Shown here in pieces: positions 9,261 through 17,286 of a DNA stretch of 64,000 bases (positions are counted from its first letter, which is position 1; each line of letters starts with the position of its first letter). Source of the stretch: an uncultured Eubacteriales bacterium (GTDB lineage Bacteria; Bacillota; Clostridia; Oscillospirales; Oscillospiraceae). The stretch covers positions 1 through 64,000 of the forward strand of contig ONEB01000008.1 of NCBI GenBank assembly GCA_900316745.1, given 5' to 3'. The notes beneath the pieces are model-generated. The model was not told where the DNA came from. It saw only the letters and a program-made list of their open reading frames with translations, and ran no database searches. The position numbers and the translations under genes were made by a program.

Positions 9261-9968
9261 ATGCTGCAAATCCATAATCTGACGAAACGATTCGGCGATA
9301 AGGTCGCTGTGGACGATCTCACGCTGCAGATCGCGCCCGGGGAGATCTACGGCTTTATCGGTCACAACGGCGCGGGCAAGACGACCACGCTGCGCTCTGT
9401 GGCGGGCATCCAGCAGTTTGACGCGGGCGAGATCCGCATCGCCGGCGTGTCCGTGACGGAGGATCCGATGACGTGCAAACGCATGATGGCCTATATCCCG
9501 GACAATCCGGATCTCTACGATTTCATGACCGGCATTCAGTTTTTAAACTTCATCGGGGACGTGTTCGCCGTGCCGCCCGAGCTGCGGCAGACGCGCATCC
9601 GCGACTATTCCGCGCGTTTTGAGCTGACGGACGATCTTGCGCAGCCGATCTCGGCCTACTCCCACGGCATGAAGCAGAAGCTTGCGATCATCTCAGCTTG
9701 GCTGCACCAGCCGAAGCTGATTCTGATGGATGAGCCGTTCGTGGGACTCGACCCGAAGGCCTCGCATCTGCTGAAAGAGATGATGCGCGAGCACTGTGAC
9801 CTCGGCGGCGCGATTTTCTTCTCGACGCACGTGCTGGAGGTGGCGGAAAAGCTCTGCGACAAGGTCGCCATCATTCGCCACGGCGCGCTCGTGCGCTCCG
9901 GCACCATGGACGAGGTCAAGGGCGATGCGTCGCTGGAGGCAGTCTTCCTCGAACTGGAGGCGGAATAA
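9261..9968 (+). CDS. ABC exporter ATP-binding protein
   Basis: 235 aa with Walker A GHNGAGKT (residues 34-41), a degenerate signature YSHGMKQK in place of LSGGQ, Walker B LILMDEPF, and a switch histidine in STHVLEVAE. This is the layout of the CcmA/YtrB-like family that partners ABC-2-type permeases. It starts after AAAGGAGAGG and is followed one base after its stop by the permease gene, so the two form one export system. Substrate is unknown; members export lipids, antibiotics or peptides. Confidence 0.92.
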   Translation: MLQIHNLTKRFGDKVAVDDLTLQIAPGEIYGFIGHNGAGKTTTLRSVAGIQQFDAGEIRIAGVSVTEDPMTCKRMMAYIPDNPDLYDFMTGIQFLNFIGDVFAVPPELRQTRIRDYSARFELTDDLAQPISAYSHGMKQKLAIISAWLHQPKLILMDEPFVGLDPKASHLLKEMMREHCDLGGAIFFSTHVLEVAEKLCDKVAIIRHGALVRSGTMDEVKGDASLEAVFLELEAE

Positions 9969-9969
9969 C

Positions 9970-11574
9970 ATGATGGTGAAGCTTCTGCTGCGCAAGCAGC
10001 TCAGGGAGATCTTCCGCAGCTATTTCTTCAATCCCAAGACGAATCAGAAGCGCAGCGCGTTCTCGACGGCGCTGTGGTTCGTGTTCTTCGCTCTGATCAT
10101 GGTCGGGCTGCTCGGCGGCATGTTTACCTTCCTCGCCGTCACGCTCGCAAAGCCGCTTGCGGCGGTCGATATGGGCTGGCTGTATTACGTGATCATGACG
10201 CTGCTCGCGATTTTGCTCGGCGTGTTCGGCAGCGTGTTCAACACGTATTCCGGGCTGTATCTGGCAAAGGACAACGACTTACTGCTGTCGCTGCCCATCG
10301 AGCCGCAGGCGATCATCGTCTCGCGGCTGCTGGGCGTGTATCTGATGGGGCTGATGTATTCCGCCGTGGTGCTGGTGCCCGCGGTCATCGTCGGCTGGAT
10401 CTGTATGCCGCTCACGCCGATGCGCGTCGTCGGCGGGCTGATGCTCATCCTGCTCACGAGTGTGTTCATCCTGACGCTTTCCTGTCTGCTCGGCTGGGTG
10501 GTCGCGAAAATCAGCCTGAAGCTGAAGAATAAGAACGTCGTGGTCGTGATCCTGTCACTGGCGTTTATCGGGGCATATTATTTCTTCTACTTCAAAGCGT
10601 CGGAGGCCATTCAGGAGCTGATCGCAAACGCCGCGCTCTACGGCGGCGCGGTGAAGAACAAGGCGCATGTCCTCTATCTGCTCGGGCGCGTCGGCGAGGG
10701 CAATCTTGCCGCGATGGTGCTCTTTTTCGGCATCGTGGCGCTCATGGCCATGCTGCTCTGGCTGCTGCTGAGCCGGAGCTTCATCGGCATCGCGACCGCG
10801 ACCGGCAAGACCGAACGCAGGGTCTACCGCGAGCGCGCCGTGAAGCCCAAAAGCGCGCAGGCGGCGCTGTATGAAAAGGAATACCGCCGCTTCCTCTCGA
10901 GCGCGAATTATATGCTCAATTGCGGCCTGTCCACGCTGTTCCTGCTGATCGGCGGCGCGGCGCTGATCTGGAAGGGCGAGGACTTTGTGCAGCTGCTCGG
11001 CATGGTGTTCGGAGGGGTTGAGGGCGGCGGCGCGGCGCTGCTGGCGTCGATTGTGTGCTTTGCTGCCTCGATGAACGACATGGCGGCGCCCTCCGTGTCG
11101 CTGGAGGGGAAGAACCTCTGGATCGCAAAATCCCTGCCCGTGACGTCGTGGGACTGCCTGAAGGCGAAGCTGAAGCTCCAGCTGCGGCTGACGACGATCC
11201 CGGCGCTCTTTTGCAGCGTGTGCGCGGCGAACGCGCTCTCGGGCAGCGCGGCGGAAACCGCCATGGTCGTGGCGGTGCCGGTGCTGTTCACGGTGCTGAT
11301 GGCGTCCTTTGATCTGATGCTCGGTACGCTGCGGGCAAACGTCCGCTGGACGAATGAGATGGCGCCTGTCAAGCAGAGTCTCGCCGTGTTTCTCGCGCTC
11401 ATGGGCGCGTGGGTGTTCGCGATCATACCGGGAGGGCTGTACTTGCTTATCAGCGACAAAATCGGCTTCGGATTGTATCTGGCGCTGCTGATTGCGGCCT
11501 ACGGACTGCTCACGGTGCTGATCATTTTGTGGCTCAGAGGCCGCGGCGCAGAACGGTTTGAAATGCTGGATTGA
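9970..11574 (+). CDS. ABC exporter membrane subunit
   Basis: 534 aa starting at ATG 9970 (or the adjacent ATG 9973), with GGAGG inside the end of the ATPase gene. A short amphipathic N-terminus contains a KTNQKR segment. About 12 hydrophobic segments follow, in two clusters separated by a charged cytosolic loop near 280-310 with GKTERRVYRERAVKPK. The architecture fits the large ABC-2-like permeases encoded next to CcmA-like ATPases in Firmicutes. The operon ends in a strong bidirectional terminator. Substrate unknown. Confidence 0.88.
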   Translation: MMVKLLLRKQLREIFRSYFFNPKTNQKRSAFSTALWFVFFALIMVGLLGGMFTFLAVTLAKPLAAVDMGWLYYVIMTLLAILLGVFGSVFNTYSGLYLAKDNDLLLSLPIEPQAIIVSRLLGVYLMGLMYSAVVLVPAVIVGWICMPLTPMRVVGGLMLILLTSVFILTLSCLLGWVVAKISLKLKNKNVVVVILSLAFIGAYYFFYFKASEAIQELIANAALYGGAVKNKAHVLYLLGRVGEGNLAAMVLFFGIVALMAMLLWLLLSRSFIGIATATGKTERRVYRERAVKPKSAQAALYEKEYRRFLSSANYMLNCGLSTLFLLIGGAALIWKGEDFVQLLGMVFGGVEGGGAALLASIVCFAASMNDMAAPSVSLEGKNLWIAKSLPVTSWDCLKAKLKLQLRLTTIPALFCSVCAANALSGSAAETAMVVAVPVLFTVLMASFDLMLGTLRANVRWTNEMAPVKQSLAVFLALMGAWVFAIIPGGLYLLISDKIGFGLYLALLIAAYGLLTVLIILWLRGRGAERFEMLD

Positions 11575-11616
11575 AAAAAGGAGTCATTGCAGGACCCTGC
11601 AATGACTCCTTTTTTA
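11575..11616. terminator. Bidirectional terminator
   Basis: AAAAAAGGAGTCATTGCAGG pairs with CCTGCAATGACTCCTTTTTT. It closes the ABC operon on plus and the HAD gene on minus. Confidence 0.92.
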
Positions 11617-12417
11617 TAGATTCAGCAGCATCTGCACCGCTTCCGGGACGCCGTCGTGGTCACAGTCGGAAGTCGTGAACCGTGCGGCGCGGCGGATGGA
11701 CCCCGGCGCGTTGCCCATGGCGACGGAGAGCGACGCTGCGCGCAGCATCGTGAGATCGTTTTCCGAATCGCCGATGGCGGCTGCCTCCTCGGGCCTGATG
11801 CCGAGCCGCGCGCACAGACGCAGCAGCGCCGCGCCCTTGTCGACGCCGCGGGCGACGATCTCGGTGTGGCCTTTCACATGCCCGGTGAACGTGATGCCCG
11901 GCACCTCTTTCAGCATTGCATGCACCGGCGTCCCGTCGAGCTTGCGCAGATACAGGACGTGCACCTTTGCCGGGTCTTCGCCGCGCGCGCGGACATAAGC
12001 CGCGAGATCCGGCGCGAAGAGGCTTTCGGCGTAGTCATGGAAAAAGGTGTGCCGGATGTTGTAGACTGCATCGTCACAGTCGACCACATCCTTCCCAACG
12101 GTGACGGAGGTGGGGAAGCCCATCGCGCGGATGCGCGAGAGGAGCTCTGCGGCGGTTTCGAGCGGGATGCTCCGCTCTTCGACGGCGCGGCCGGCTTCGA
12201 GATCGAAGATCGCAGCGCCGTTAGACGTGATGCACCAGCGGACGACGCCGCTCTCGCGCAGCGCCGCCGGAATGCCGAGCAGATTCCGCCCCGTCGAGAC
12301 CGCGACGGTCACGCCCGCGTCGGCGGCTTTTTGCAGCGCCGCGAGGACGGACGGGCGCAGGATGTCCTCGTGGTCAAGACAGGTACCGTCCAGATCGACG
12401 GCGAGCAGCTTCATCAT
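11614..12417 (-). CDS. Cof-type HAD-superfamily phosphatase
   Basis: 267 aa. Motif I DLDGT lies at residues 8-12 with the nucleophilic Asp. STGR (motif II) lies near 41, a Lys near 195 sits in a VDKGAALL context (motif III), and motif IV is IGDSENDLTM. The C2B cap between motifs II and III is typical of Cof/YidA-like sugar-phosphate or nucleotide phosphatases. Substrate cannot be read. Its start overlaps the stop of ruvX by four bases, so it is translated downstream of RuvX. Confidence 0.93.
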   Translation of the reverse strand: MMKLLAVDLDGTCLDHEDILRPSVLAALQKAADAGVTVAVSTGRNLLGIPAALRESGVVRWCITSNGAAIFDLEAGRAVEERSIPLETAAELLSRIRAMGFPTSVTVGKDVVDCDDAVYNIRHTFFHDYAESLFAPDLAAYVRARGEDPAKVHVLYLRKLDGTPVHAMLKEVPGITFTGHVKGHTEIVARGVDKGAALLRLCARLGIRPEEAAAIGDSENDLTMLRAASLSVAMGNAPGSIRRAARFTTSDCDHDGVPEAVQMLLNL

Positions 12418-12836
12418 AAAGCCGAACCTCCCAGTGAGCCGAGATAGCCCTCAAGGATGAGACTTGCCGCGACCGCGTCCACACGCGCGCGGTGCTTTTT
12501 TTCTTTTCTGCCGTTTGCATGCAGGATCGCGTGCGCCTCCACGCTGCTGCGCCGCTCGTCCCAGAGTACGACGTCGAGCCCGGTCGCTTCGGTGAGACGC
12601 GCTGCAACCGCGCGGCTTTTTTCTGCGCGCGGCCCCTCGCTGCCGTCCATGTTTTTGGGCAGCCCGAGCACGAGCCTGCCGACCTCGTTTTCTTTCACGA
12701 CGGCGGCAATCGCCTCGATCGCGCGGTCGAGGTTCCATTCATGCAGCGTCCACGCCCGCCCGACGAGCGTGCCCGTGAAGTCCGAAAGCGCCAGCCCGAT
12801 CCGCTGGTCGCCGTAGTCAATGCCGAGGATACGCAT
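12414..12836 (-). CDS. ruvX: RuvX/YqgF, Holliday-junction resolvase-like nuclease
   Basis: 140 aa from ATG 12836 with AAGGAG 8 bases upstream; an in-frame ATG 24 bases further up lacks a ribosome site. RNase H fold motifs are present: GIDYGDQRIGLALSD at the N-terminus with the first catalytic Asp, LVLGLPKNMDGSEG in the middle, DERRSSVEA, and a C-terminal Asp in RVDAVAASLILEGYL. Length matches the family (about 138-140 aa). RuvX acts in 16S rRNA 5' maturation and/or recombination. It is the first gene of a two-gene unit with the HAD phosphatase. Confidence 0.95.
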   Translation of the reverse strand: MRILGIDYGDQRIGLALSDFTGTLVGRAWTLHEWNLDRAIEAIAAVVKENEVGRLVLGLPKNMDGSEGPRAEKSRAVAARLTEATGLDVVLWDERRSSVEAHAILHANGRKEKKHRARVDAVAASLILEGYLGSLGGSAL

Positions 12837-12973
12837 AGTGATGCTCCTTTGATTGTTCATTCTGCATGGATTGTATCACAACTCCGCATACCGTTGCAAC
12901 TGCGCTTGCAAAATTGAATTGCATCCGTTAGAATAGAGCACAATGATATTGCGTATTGTAAGGGATGATCCGC

Positions 12974-13912
12974 ATGGAGGAGCTTCGGCTCTCGGCGAAC
13001 GCGGTTTTGCCGGTATTTCTGATGATGGCGGCGGGGTATCTCGCGCGCTGTCTCGGCGTTCTGGAGCGCGGCGACGTGGGGAAGATGAACCGCGTGGCGT
13101 TCCGGGTGTTTCTGCCGTGTCTGCTGTTTTATAATGTCTATCGATCTGATCTGTCCTCGGCGGTGAACGGGACGCTGATCGCCTACGCGGTGCTGGGCGT
13201 GCTCACGGTGTTTGCCGCGGCGTATATCGTCGTGCTGCGCTTGGAACCTCTGAACGAGCGGCGCGGCGTCGTGATGCAGGGGATTTTTCGCAGCAACTAC
13301 GTGATCCTGGGGCTTCCCATCGCGCAGGCGCTGCTGGGAGATCATGAGCTCGGCCCGGTGTCGGTGCTGATCGCGATCGTGGTGCCGATGTTCAATGTGC
13401 TCGCCGTGTTCGTCCTGGAGCGCTTTCGCGGCGGGAATGTCAAGCCCGGGGAGATCGCGGTGCAGGTGCTGAAAAATCCCCTCGTCGTGAGCTCGGCGCT
13501 CGGCATCGCTGTGCTCCTGCTGGGGATCCGGCTGCCGCCCATCCTTGAAAAAACCGTCTCCGGTCTCGGCACGATCGCAACGCCGCTGCAGCTGTTTCTG
13601 CTCGGCGCGTTCTTTCGCTTTGAGGGGCTGGGACGCTATGCCAGGGCGCTTACGGCCGTCACGACCGTGAAGCTCGTTGTTACGCCGGCGATCTTTCTCT
13701 CGCTGGCTGCCGTGCTCGGCTTTCGCGGCGTGGAGTTCGTGGCGCTGCTTGGCATCTTCGCCTCGCCTACGGCGGTGAACTCCTTCACCATGGCGCAGCA
13801 GATGGGCGGCGACGCGGAGCTGGCGGGCGATATCGTCGTGAGCACATCGGTGTTCAGCGCGCTGACGATGTTCGGATGGATCTTCCTTTTCAAGACGCTC
13901 GGCATTTTCTGA
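12974..13912 (+). CDS. AEC-family transporter (auxin efflux carrier type)
   Basis: 312 aa from ATG 12974, where AAGGG lies 9 bases upstream; the ATG at 12965 has no room for a ribosome site. There are ten predicted helices. The family pattern includes NAVLPVFLMMAAGYLAR at the start, FRVFLPCLLFYNVY, RSNYVILGLPIAQALLG in the middle, and a C-terminal FASPTAVNSFTMAQQMGGD. The AEC family (MdcF/MleP-like in bacteria) moves small carboxylates and related anions, but the substrate here is not visible. Monocistronic, followed by the peroxide operon promoter. Confidence 0.9.
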   Translation: MEELRLSANAVLPVFLMMAAGYLARCLGVLERGDVGKMNRVAFRVFLPCLLFYNVYRSDLSSAVNGTLIAYAVLGVLTVFAAAYIVVLRLEPLNERRGVVMQGIFRSNYVILGLPIAQALLGDHELGPVSVLIAIVVPMFNVLAVFVLERFRGGNVKPGEIAVQVLKNPLVVSSALGIAVLLLGIRLPPILEKTVSGLGTIATPLQLFLLGAFFRFEGLGRYARALTAVTTVKLVVTPAIFLSLAAVLGFRGVEFVALLGIFASPTAVNSFTMAQQMGGDAELAGDIVVSTSVFSALTMFGWIFLFKTLGIF

Positions 13913-13920
13913 AAAAATGC

Positions 13921-13955
13921 TTGACTTTCGAAATTAGATTTGATACAATCTAATT
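13921..13955 (+). promoter_or_regulatory. Promoter with OhrR-type palindromic operator
   Basis: TTGACT at 13921-13926 and TACAAT at 13944-13949 have a 17-bp spacer. A perfect inverted repeat overlaps spacer and -10: AATTAGATT (13932-13940), six bases, then AATCTAATT (13947-13955). Binding there would block RNA polymerase. An ohrR gene is third in the transcript, so OhrR autoregulation of this operon is the natural reading; binding itself is inferred. Confidence 0.85.
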
Positions 13956-13983
13956 GTAAAAAATCTTTTAGGAGGCCAAAGCT

Positions 13984-14529
13984 ATGAGCAACATTTATGA
14001 TTATTCCGTGAAAACCCCCGCCGGGGAGGAAGTTTCGCTTGAAAACTACAAGGGCAAGGTGTTCCTCGTCGTGAACACGGCGACCGGCTGCGGCTTCACT
14101 CCGCAGTACAAGGAGCTTGAGCAGATGTACGAGGCCTATCATGACCAGGGCTTCGACATCATCGACATCCCCTGCAACCAGTTCCGGGATCAGACCCCCG
14201 GCACGGACGAGGAGATCCACGAGTTCTGCACCCTGCACTACAACACGCAGTTTCCGCAGATGACCAAAAGCGAGGTCAACGGTGAAAACGCGCTGCCGCT
14301 CTATGGCTATCTGAAGCAGCAGCAGGGCTTCAAGGGCTTCGGCAAGGGCGCCAAGGCCATGGCGTTCGGCGCGATGATGAAAGCCATTGACAAGGATTAT
14401 AAGAACAACCCCGATATCAAGTGGAACTTCACGAAGTTCCTCGTCGACCGCGAGGGCAATGTCGTCGAGCGCTTTGAGCCGACGCAGAGCATGGCGGACG
14501 TCGACAAGGCGGTCAAGGAACTGCTCTGA
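13984..14529 (+). CDS. Glutathione-peroxidase-family thiol peroxidase
   Basis: 181 aa behind TAGGAGG. The GPx signature is intact: VVNTATGCGFTPQY with peroxidatic Cys36, DIPCNQF at 61-67 with the conserved Gln, and KWNFTKFLVDREG carrying the Trp and Asn of the catalytic tetrad. Cys rather than Sec is encoded. In bacteria lacking glutathione these enzymes reduce hydroperoxides with thioredoxin. It is the first gene of an operon with a TrxR-like flavoprotein and OhrR, which fits a peroxide-detoxification role. Length is usual for bacterial BsaA-like GPx (about 160-180 aa). Confidence 0.95.
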   Translation: MSNIYDYSVKTPAGEEVSLENYKGKVFLVVNTATGCGFTPQYKELEQMYEAYHDQGFDIIDIPCNQFRDQTPGTDEEIHEFCTLHYNTQFPQMTKSEVNGENALPLYGYLKQQQGFKGFGKGAKAMAFGAMMKAIDKDYKNNPDIKWNFTKFLVDREGNVVERFEPTQSMADVDKAVKELL

Positions 14530-14542
14530 TCCGAAATGAGCG

Positions 14543-14569
14543 GGGCGGGGAGGTCTCCCCGCCCTTTTC
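14543..14569 (+). terminator. Intra-operon hairpin, possible partial terminator
   Basis: GGGCGGGGA and TCCCCGCCC form a tight GC-rich stem followed by TTTTCG, between the GPx and flavoprotein genes. It could lower expression of the downstream genes relative to the peroxidase or protect the upstream mRNA end. Confidence 0.55.
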
Positions 14570-14589
14570 GTACAATAGGAGGTATCTTT

Positions 14590-15447
14590 ATGCGGTATGA
14601 TATTGCGATCATCGGCACGGGACCCGCGGGGCTCTCCGCCGCAATCACGGCGACGATCCGCAACAAGTCCGTGCTGCTGCTGGGCTCGAAGGATCTCAGC
14701 GTGAAAGTTACGAAAGCGCACGCCATCCAGAACTATCTCGGCCTGCCGAACATCAAGGGCGAAGATCTGGGCAGGGCCTATCAGGCGCACCTCGACCAGA
14801 TGGGCATTTCCGTCACAGAAGACCGCATTCAGGCGGCGTATAATATGGGAGAATACTACGCGCTGCAGGGCGTCACGGAGATCTATGAGGCGAAAGCGCT
14901 CATTCTCGCCACCGGCATGGTGCCGGGAAAGCTCCTGCCGGGCGAGAGCCAGCTCCTCGGCCGCGGCGTGAGCTACTGCGCCACCTGTGACGCGCCGCTC
15001 TATCGCGGCAAGCGCGCCGCCGTCATCGGGTACAGTGAAAAAGAAGAGCACGAGGCGGCGTTCCTCGCGGAGGTCTGCAGCGAGGTCGCATACTTCCCGA
15101 TGTACCGGGACGCGGGGAAGAGTCTGCCGGAGACCGTGCGCGTCATGACCGACCGCCCGACCGAGATCACCGAGGCCGAGGGACAGCGCCGCGTCGTCAC
15201 GGAGGCGGGTCCGTTTGACTTCGACGGCGTGTTCATCCTGCGCGACAGCATTTCGCCCGGACAGCTCGTGCCGGGACTTCAGATCGAGAACAACCACGTT
15301 GCGGTCGACCGCACCATGGCGACGAACCTGCCCGGCTGCTTCGCCTGCGGCGACGTCGTCGGTCTGCCGTATCAGTATATCAAGTCCGCCGGAGAGGGCA
15401 ATGTCGCGGCTTTGAGCGCTGCGGCGTATCTCGACCAAAAGAAATAA
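14590..15447 (+). CDS. Thioredoxin-reductase-like flavoprotein without a canonical NADPH motif
   Basis: 285 aa from ATG 14590 with TAGGAGG upstream. FAD-binding GTGPAGLSAA sits at 9-18 and ILATGMVPG near 105. The redox-active CATC is at 130-133, and GCFACGDVVG near 245 is the second FAD motif. The pyridine-nucleotide site, normally GGGxSA, reads VIGYSEKEEHEA here. Overall length and order match low-molecular-weight TrxR. Loss of the NADPH motif is the hallmark of ferredoxin-linked (FFTR) or other pyridine-nucleotide-independent flavin thioredoxin reductases described in clostridia and cyanobacteria. It likely recycles the thioredoxin that serves the adjacent GPx; the electron donor is inferred. 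Confidence 0.88.
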   Translation: MRYDIAIIGTGPAGLSAAITATIRNKSVLLLGSKDLSVKVTKAHAIQNYLGLPNIKGEDLGRAYQAHLDQMGISVTEDRIQAAYNMGEYYALQGVTEIYEAKALILATGMVPGKLLPGESQLLGRGVSYCATCDAPLYRGKRAAVIGYSEKEEHEAAFLAEVCSEVAYFPMYRDAGKSLPETVRVMTDRPTEITEAEGQRRVVTEAGPFDFDGVFILRDSISPGQLVPGLQIENNHVAVDRTMATNLPGCFACGDVVGLPYQYIKSAGEGNVAALSAAAYLDQKK

Positions 15448-15473
15448 AAAAGACAGAAAGGCAATAGACTGTT

Positions 15474-15923
15474 ATGGAAAACGCCACGAACGAGTTCGAT
15501 CCCCTGCTGCTGGATAACCAGCTCTGCTTTCCGCTCTACGCCTGTTCGCGCAAGGTCGTGAACATGTATACGCCGTATTTTCAGCCTCTGGGCATCACCT
15601 ACACGCAGTATATCGTGCTGCTGGTGCTGTGGGAGACGGACGGTGTCAGTGTGCGCGAGCTCGGGCAGCGCCTGTATCTCGACAGCGGCACACTCACGCC
15701 GCTGCTCAAAAAGATGGAGGAGGCGGGCTTCGTGACGCGCGAACGCAGCACGGAAGACGGCCGCGTTGTGCTTGTGCACCTGACGGAAAAGGGCAAGGCC
15801 CTGCGTCATGACGCAGAGCAGATCCCGCTGCGGCTCGGCGGCTGCCTGCCGCTCACCACCGAGGAAGCAAAGCTGCTCCACTCGCTGCTGCACCGGCTGC
15901 TCGAGGCGGATACGACGATGTAA
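15474..15923 (+). CDS. ohrR: OhrR, MarR-family organic hydroperoxide sensor
   Basis: 149 aa. It shows the OhrR pattern: DNQLCFPLYACSRKV with the reactive N-terminal Cys18, then ITYTQYIVLLVLWE, then a winged HTH with LYLDSGTLTPLLKKMEEAGF and wing residues RSTEDGRVVLVHLT. Peroxide oxidation of that Cys releases B. subtilis OhrR from DNA, and the same residue and nearby Tyr residues are present here. A second Cys (residue 24) could permit a two-Cys-type mechanism. It is third in the operon and most likely represses the promoter at 13921-13955. No ohr peroxidase gene is in the window; the GPx seems to take that place. Confidence 0.93.
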   Translation: MENATNEFDPLLLDNQLCFPLYACSRKVVNMYTPYFQPLGITYTQYIVLLVLWETDGVSVRELGQRLYLDSGTLTPLLKKMEEAGFVTRERSTEDGRVVLVHLTEKGKALRHDAEQIPLRLGGCLPLTTEEAKLLHSLLHRLLEADTTM

Positions 15924-15937
15924 GGAGGAAGCATATT

Positions 15938-17044
15938 ATGGATCGCGGTAAAATCATTGTCCGCACCAGCGTGATCGGCATTCTTGCAAACGCGCTGCTT
16001 GCGGCGTTCAAGGCGTTTGTCGGCATCATCACGGGGTCGATCGCCGTCACGCTCGACGCGGTGAACAACTTAAGCGACGCCCTTTCGAGCGTCATCACCA
16101 TTTTCGGCACGAAGATTGCCGGAAAGCGCCCGGACAAAAAGCATCCGCTCGGCCACGGGCGCGTGGAATATCTCACGGCGGCGATTATCTCCGTGATCGT
16201 GCTGTACGCGGGCGTCACGTCGCTGGGAGAATCGGTCAAAAAGATCATCCATCCCGAGACGCCGGAGTATACGACGGCGTCGCTGATCATCATCGCGGCC
16301 GCTGTCGTGGTGAAGATTCTGCTCGGACGCTATGTCAAGGGCGTGGGCGAGCGCGTGCAGTCGGATGCGCTCATCGCCTCCGGCACGGACGCGACGATGG
16401 ACTCAGTGATCTCCCTCTCGACGCTCGTCGCGGCGGCAATTTTCCTGATCTGGGGGCTTTCGCTGGAGGCATGGCTCGGCGCGATCATCTCCCTTGTCAT
16501 CATCAAAAGCGGCCTGGAGATGCTGCGCGGCGCGATTTCTACCATCCTCGGAGAGCGCGCCGACAGCGAGGTCTCCCGCGGCGTGAAAGAGATCATCAAC
16601 ACCTTTGAGCCCGTGTCCGGTGCGTATGACCTTCTGCTGCACAGCTATGGCCCGGACAAGACGCTCGGATCGGTACATATTGAGGTGCCCGACACAATGA
16701 CAGCCGGAGAGCTCGACGTGCTCGAACGTGAGATTGTGGAGAAAGTTATGGACGAGACGGGCGTGATCCTCACAGGCATCAGCGTCTATTCCGTGAATAC
16801 GACGAACGACGCCGTCGCCGCCCTGCACGAGGGCGTGCGCCGCATCGTGATGAGCCAGCCCTATGTGCTGCAGATGCACGGCTTCTTCGCAAACGAGGAG
16901 GCAAGAACGATGCAGTTTGACGTCGTGATCGACTTTGCGGCGCCCGATATGTCGGCAGCGCACGCCGCGGTCGTAAAGGCGGTTGCGGAGGCGTACCCGG
17001 ACTATCAGCTCAACATTGCGCTGGATCAGGATCTCAGCGACTGA
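15938..17044 (+). CDS. Cation diffusion facilitator (CDF) metal transporter
   Basis: 368 aa with six helices and a C-terminal cytosolic domain. The first metal site lies in DAVNNLSDALSSVIT near 37-51. HPLGHGRVEYLTA follows helix II. The site in helix V reads SGTDATMDSVISL instead of the usual HxxxD, so the two acidic residues come as Asp and Asp. Asp-rich sites of this kind occur in Mn/Fe-type CDFs rather than Zn exporters, but specificity is inferred. The C-terminal part is longer than usual, about 170 aa, with a second ferredoxin-like repeat. The gene follows ohrR by 14 bases, tying metal efflux to the peroxide operon. Confidence 0.92.
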   Translation: MDRGKIIVRTSVIGILANALLAAFKAFVGIITGSIAVTLDAVNNLSDALSSVITIFGTKIAGKRPDKKHPLGHGRVEYLTAAIISVIVLYAGVTSLGESVKKIIHPETPEYTTASLIIIAAAVVVKILLGRYVKGVGERVQSDALIASGTDATMDSVISLSTLVAAAIFLIWGLSLEAWLGAIISLVIIKSGLEMLRGAISTILGERADSEVSRGVKEIINTFEPVSGAYDLLLHSYGPDKTLGSVHIEVPDTMTAGELDVLEREIVEKVMDETGVILTGISVYSVNTTNDAVAALHEGVRRIVMSQPYVLQMHGFFANEEARTMQFDVVIDFAAPDMSAAHAAVVKAVAEAYPDYQLNIALDQDLSD

Positions 17045-17055
17045 CGCAGAAAACG

Positions 17056-17090
17056 AAAAAGCCACCGGACAAATCGTCCGGTGGCTTTTG
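17056..17090 (+). terminator. Terminator of the peroxide operon
   Basis: AAAAGCCACCGGAC and GTCCGGTGGCTTTT form a 14-bp stem around AAATC, starting 12 bases after the CDF stop codon. Confidence 0.92.
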
Positions 17091-17110
17091 CATTTAAAAA
17101 CCTCGTAGAG

Positions 17111-17285
17111 TTTGCCGCTGCAGCGGCAAATAGAGTTTCGTCCGTTTTCCCCGCGCGGCTTCGCCGTGGGGAGGAAAACACTTCTCGCGGAGCGAAGGGA
17201 GCTGACAATCAAAAGCTTCGGCTTTTGAAGCCCAGATCCCGAAGCGCAGTGCATTTCTCTCCGGCAAAAACACAGTTTTTGCCGG
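17111..17285. repeat. Cluster of four hairpins, candidate dispersed repeat element
   Basis: This intergenic stretch is built of inverted repeats. The first is a perfect 20-bp palindrome at 17111-17130 (TTTGCCGCTG/CAGCGGCAAA). The second is a stem at 17144-17179 closed by GTTTTCC/GGAAAAC with an inner CGGC-TTC-GCCG. The third is a 7-bp UUCG-capped stem at 17210-17227 (CAAAAGC/GCTTTTG). The fourth is a stem at 17261-17285 (CCGGCAAAAAC/GTTTTTGCCGG) that touches the stop codon of the next minus-strand gene and may help terminate it. No coding potential is convincing. Four hairpins in 175 bp exceeds what two convergent terminators need. A REP- or MITE-like element is possible; copies elsewhere would decide. 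Confidence 0.6.
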
Positions 17286-17286
17286 G

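Noticed and set aside
13636-15438. 600-codon open frame on minus
   Set aside because: It runs opposite to the GPx, flavoprotein and AEC genes, all with clear motifs and ribosome sites. It has no ribosome site or family match.
17026-17208. Minus-strand frame across the hairpin cluster
   Set aside because: It spans a terminator and several inverted repeats, with no ribosome site; more likely repeat DNA than a gene.
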